Under the pieces are notes generated by a model. The model saw only the letters and a list, made by a program, of their open reading frames with translations, had not been told where the DNA came from and ran no database searches. Below are positions 5,631 to 7,489 of a stretch of 7,489 nucleotides of DNA, piece by piece (the stretch's first letter is position 1; every line of letters starts with the position of its first letter). The position numbers and the translations under genes were made by a program. Where the stretch lies: contig CAMOUZ010000053.1 in the NCBI GenBank assembly GCA_946626795.1, positions 1 through 7,489 on the forward strand. Reading direction: 5' to 3'. The DNA comes from an uncultured Clostridia bacterium. GTDB taxonomy: Bacteria > Bacillota > Clostridia > Christensenellales > CAG-1252.

Positions 5631-7031
5631 TTACTCCGCGAAAAACGCGATTTTTTTCTCGATCATCTCGTCGATGCGTTCCAAATATCCTTTTATGTCT
5701 TTCACTTCGGCAAAACGCTTGATCAAACCATCTCCGAAAAGGCGTTTTGAAATTGCGCCTGCGCCCGAAGCATAGATATCGTGCGTCTCTTCCATAATGT
5801 CGATATTATACTTGCATTCTTTTCCGGGAAGCGCATATCCGATATTCTCCAATCGCCCGCTCGTATTCTTCTGCCGATACATATAGTATGGTCGGTAGCC
5901 TGCCTTTTCAAGCACGTTGAAAGCGTAGTCGGACATTTCAAGTGAGAGCTTGTCGCTGAAATTATCATAATTGTTTTCCGCAAAAACGCTACCCCGCTTA
6001 ATGGAAAGGGAATGCACCGTAATATTCTCGGGGCCAAGAGCGATCGCAGTATCGACGGAATGCTTGAAATCTTCAAACGTTTCCTCGGGGAGCATCGTGA
6101 TAAAATCCATATTGACATCGAAATTGCCGCATTTGCGGACGAGATCGTAAGCACGGAAAATGTCTTTAACGGTATGCCGTCTCCCGATGAGATCCAAAGT
6201 CTCTTGTTTAAAAGACTGCGGATTTACGGAAATCCTTGTAACATTGCATTCTTTCATCACGGCGATCTTCTCTTCCGTAAGCGTCTCGGGACGTCCCGCC
6301 TCGACGGTAAACTCCTCTCCTTGCGCGCCTATGGCGCGAAGTACCTTCGACAAAAGTTCCGGCGGGAGGGAGGTTGGGGTGCCTCCCCCGACATAAATCG
6401 CCCGTCTCTCCTTATTCAAACTTACTGCGGCGATATCGCGACAAAGCGCGTCCGCATAGGCGGGCAACCTATTGTTTTTGGGATTTATGACCTCTGAAAT
6501 AAAGCTGCAATAATGGCAGCGGCTCGGACAAAAAGGCACGTTTACGAAAAAGTCCGTTTTCCCCGTTTCTTCGAGATAGATCCCCTTTTGCGCTTGAATG
6601 ATGTCGTCGAGAAGCTTTGCTTTCCCTTCCGAAACGCGGAAATACTCCGTAAGCTCTTTATGCGCGTCTTTACCCTCGGAAAGGAGTTCGTAATACAGTT
6701 TCGTCGGACGGATCCCCGTCAAGGATCCATAGGCAAGATTCTTTTTTGTCAGATTGGAAACGAAGTCATAAAAATCTCGCTTTAAATAACGCTTTAAATT
6801 TCGTTTGAGGAGCAATGCGTTCCAATTCGGATCAACCTTGTATTTTCGCGAAATCGTCGGAAAATCCTTCATTTTTATCTCTGTTTCAATGCTCTTTTTC
6901 TCGCAAACATAAACGTTCGCCACGAGTGCGTCTCCCTCGTCCCGCAAAGAAACGTAGGGCTCAAAAGCGCGCACGACGTCTTCAAGTTCATTGCGAAAAT
7001 TCTCCGAATTCGTCACGACTTTCAGATTCAT
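5631..7031 (-). CDS. hemZ: HemZ-type radical SAM protein (oxygen-independent coproporphyrinogen III oxidase-like)
   Basis: A 466-residue cytoplasmic radical SAM protein of the HemN/HemW superfamily. A Firmicutes-type N-terminal extension of about 155 residues carries SLTGIRPTKL (103-112). The [4Fe-4S]-binding motif follows as CPSRCHYC (Cys168, Cys172, Cys175; CX3CX2C), then the SAM-contacting GGGTPTS (215-221), VEAGRPETL (243-251), and the HemZ-type YMYRQKN...ENIGYA (383-400). HemZ is usually annotated as coproporphyrinogen dehydrogenase. However, HemN has a fourth cysteine two residues after the last cluster ligand, and here that position is Phe; the HNxxYW heme-binding motif of HemW is also absent (ENIGYA instead). 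The oxidase reaction is therefore uncertain, and no other heme-synthesis gene is in the window. The start is the ATG 7029-7031, which overlaps the upstream hydrolase stop as ATGA and has GGAG (7037-7040) five bases upstream. An in-frame ATG at 7055 would give eight more residues and is less likely. The ATGA overlap suggests coupled translation. Confidence 0.9.
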   Translation of the reverse strand: MNLKVVTNSENFRNELEDVVRAFEPYVSLRDEGDALVANVYVCEKKSIETEIKMKDFPTISRKYKVDPNWNALLLKRNLKRYLKRDFYDFVSNLTKKNLAYGSLTGIRPTKLYYELLSEGKDAHKELTEYFRVSEGKAKLLDDIIQAQKGIYLEETGKTDFFVNVPFCPSRCHYCSFISEVINPKNNRLPAYADALCRDIAAVSLNKERRAIYVGGGTPTSLPPELLSKVLRAIGAQGEEFTVEAGRPETLTEEKIAVMKECNVTRISVNPQSFKQETLDLIGRRHTVKDIFRAYDLVRKCGNFDVNMDFITMLPEETFEDFKHSVDTAIALGPENITVHSLSIKRGSVFAENNYDNFSDKLSLEMSDYAFNVLEKAGYRPYYMYRQKNTSGRLENIGYALPGKECKYNIDIMEETHDIYASGAGAISKRLFGDGLIKRFAEVKDIKGYLERIDEMIEKKIAFFAE

Positions 7032-7489
7032 ATCAGCTCCAATATCGGATTGCAAATCCGCTCTTCTCCTATCGTGGTATCGGGCTGCGCCTCATATTTC
7101 CCGCCCGTATGCCTTGAATGCCCCGCGTAAACGAGAGTTTCCGGTGGCAATTCGAAAAGCTCGTTTGCAATGGAACAGATCAAGTCTTGCTCGTCTCCCG
7201 TCGGCAGATCCGTTCTCCCGTAAGAATCGGCAAAGAGCGTATCACCGCTGAAAAGATCGCCTTCGATCAAATAACAAACGCTTCCCGCCGTATGCCCGGG
7301 CGTATGGACCACTTCCAGGATAAAGGGGTCAAGATCAACGATACTTCGCTCCCCTGTAAAAGTACGATATTTTTCAATTTTTTCGAGGGACAGCCCGAAA
7401 GCCAATGCCAAATTTCCCCTTCCGTTCAAAAGCTCGGCGTCATCCTCATGCAAGTATATCGGATAGCCGAGTTTCGAGAGTTCGGCAGC
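7028..7489 (-). CDS. Metallo-beta-lactamase-fold hydrolase, glyoxalase II-like, 5' end off the window
   Basis: The frame is open to the right edge and ends at TGA 7030-7028, giving 153 visible C-terminal residues; the TTG at 7451-7453 is an internal Leu codon, not the start. The family is a small Zn-dependent hydrolase related to hydroxyacylglutathione hydrolases (YcbL-type); the real substrate is usually unknown. Visible metal-site residues are His66 in HTPGHTAGS (62-70; 66 is the second His), Asp83 in FSGDTLF (80-86), and His124 in YAGH (121-124). GRTDLPTGD (91-99) and TTIGEERICNP (138-148) are also typical. The first HxHxDH motif lies off the window. Between the GH that ends the fold's last metal motif and TTIGEE there are 13 residues, where relatives commonly have about three (GHGPxTTIG), so there is an insertion of roughly ten including an extra His. 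It overlaps hemZ by four bases; a neighbourhood of D-aminoacyl-tRNA deacylase, this hydrolase and hemZ is common in Clostridia. Confidence 0.9.
   Translation of the reverse strand, partial: AAELSKLGYPIYLHEDDAELLNGRGNLALAFGLSLEKIEKYRTFTGERSIVDLDPFILEVVHTPGHTAGSVCYLIEGDLFSGDTLFADSYGRTDLPTGDEQDLICSIANELFELPPETLVYAGHSRHTGGKYEAQPDTTIGEERICNPILELI
7037..7040 (-). promoter_or_regulatory. hemZ ribosome binding site inside the hydrolase gene
   Basis: GGAG on the minus strand, five bases before the ATG at 7031, lies inside the last codons of the upstream hydrolase gene. Together with the ATGA stop/start overlap it supports translational coupling and the shorter HemZ start. Confidence 0.7.

Noticed and set aside
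5535..7120. Short strings GGGGCATTC and CATACGGG found both in the rpsO leader and near the hydrolase 3' end
   Set aside because: The matches are 8-9 bases, in a different order and in unrelated contexts (leader versus coding), so chance is the better explanation.
1..7489. Search by eye for tRNA, rRNA, CRISPR repeats, insertion sequence ends, attachment sites, toxin-antitoxin or phage-defence genes
   Set aside because: No cloverleaf, regular repeat array, transposase or integrase motif, or defence-type domain was seen; all long intervals are occupied by the listed genes.

Overview
The window looks like chromosomal core DNA from a Clostridia-type Firmicute. The evidence is the gene content (an rpsO-pnp pair, a HemZ-type radical SAM gene behind a metallo-beta-lactamase-fold hydrolase gene, and a sporulation-type polysaccharide deacetylase), the strong GGAGG ribosome binding sites, the standard genetic code and a moderate GC content judged by eye. 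Exact taxonomy cannot be fixed from the sequence alone. No tRNA, rRNA, CRISPR array, insertion sequence or phage gene was seen.

Layout. Positions 1-351 (+) hold the C-terminal end of a polysaccharide deacetylase. It converges, with only 11 bases between stop codons, on a large cytoplasmic glycoside hydrolase gene of the GH106 (alpha-L-rhamnosidase-like) type at 363-2957 (-). Everything from 363 to the right edge is on the minus strand. Reading in the direction of transcription from the right edge: a metallo-beta-lactamase-fold hydrolase (5' end off the window), hemZ with a 4-base ATGA overlap, then rpsO (ribosomal protein uS15) with its own probable promoter, then pnp (polynucleotide phosphorylase), a strong intrinsic terminator, and the glycoside hydrolase.

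How the parts work together. rpsO-pnp is the widely conserved translation/RNA-decay pair, and two RNA hairpins lie in its 130-base spacer. The hydrolase-hemZ pair is a translationally coupled unit. The glycoside hydrolase is the accessory element. It sits where Bacillus subtilis has the deacetylase ylxY directly after pnpA, while the deacetylase here lies beyond it in the opposite orientation. Its likely promoter is built into the pnp terminator: the -35 box is in the hairpin loop and the -10 box directly follows the T tract. The ATG lies so close to the -10 box that the message would be leaderless, or else translation begins at an internal TTG.

No clearly new multi-gene system is visible. 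The most interesting points are the overlapping terminator and promoter, the rearranged pnp-deacetylase neighbourhood, the hairpins before pnp, and active-site departures in the deacetylase and HemZ.
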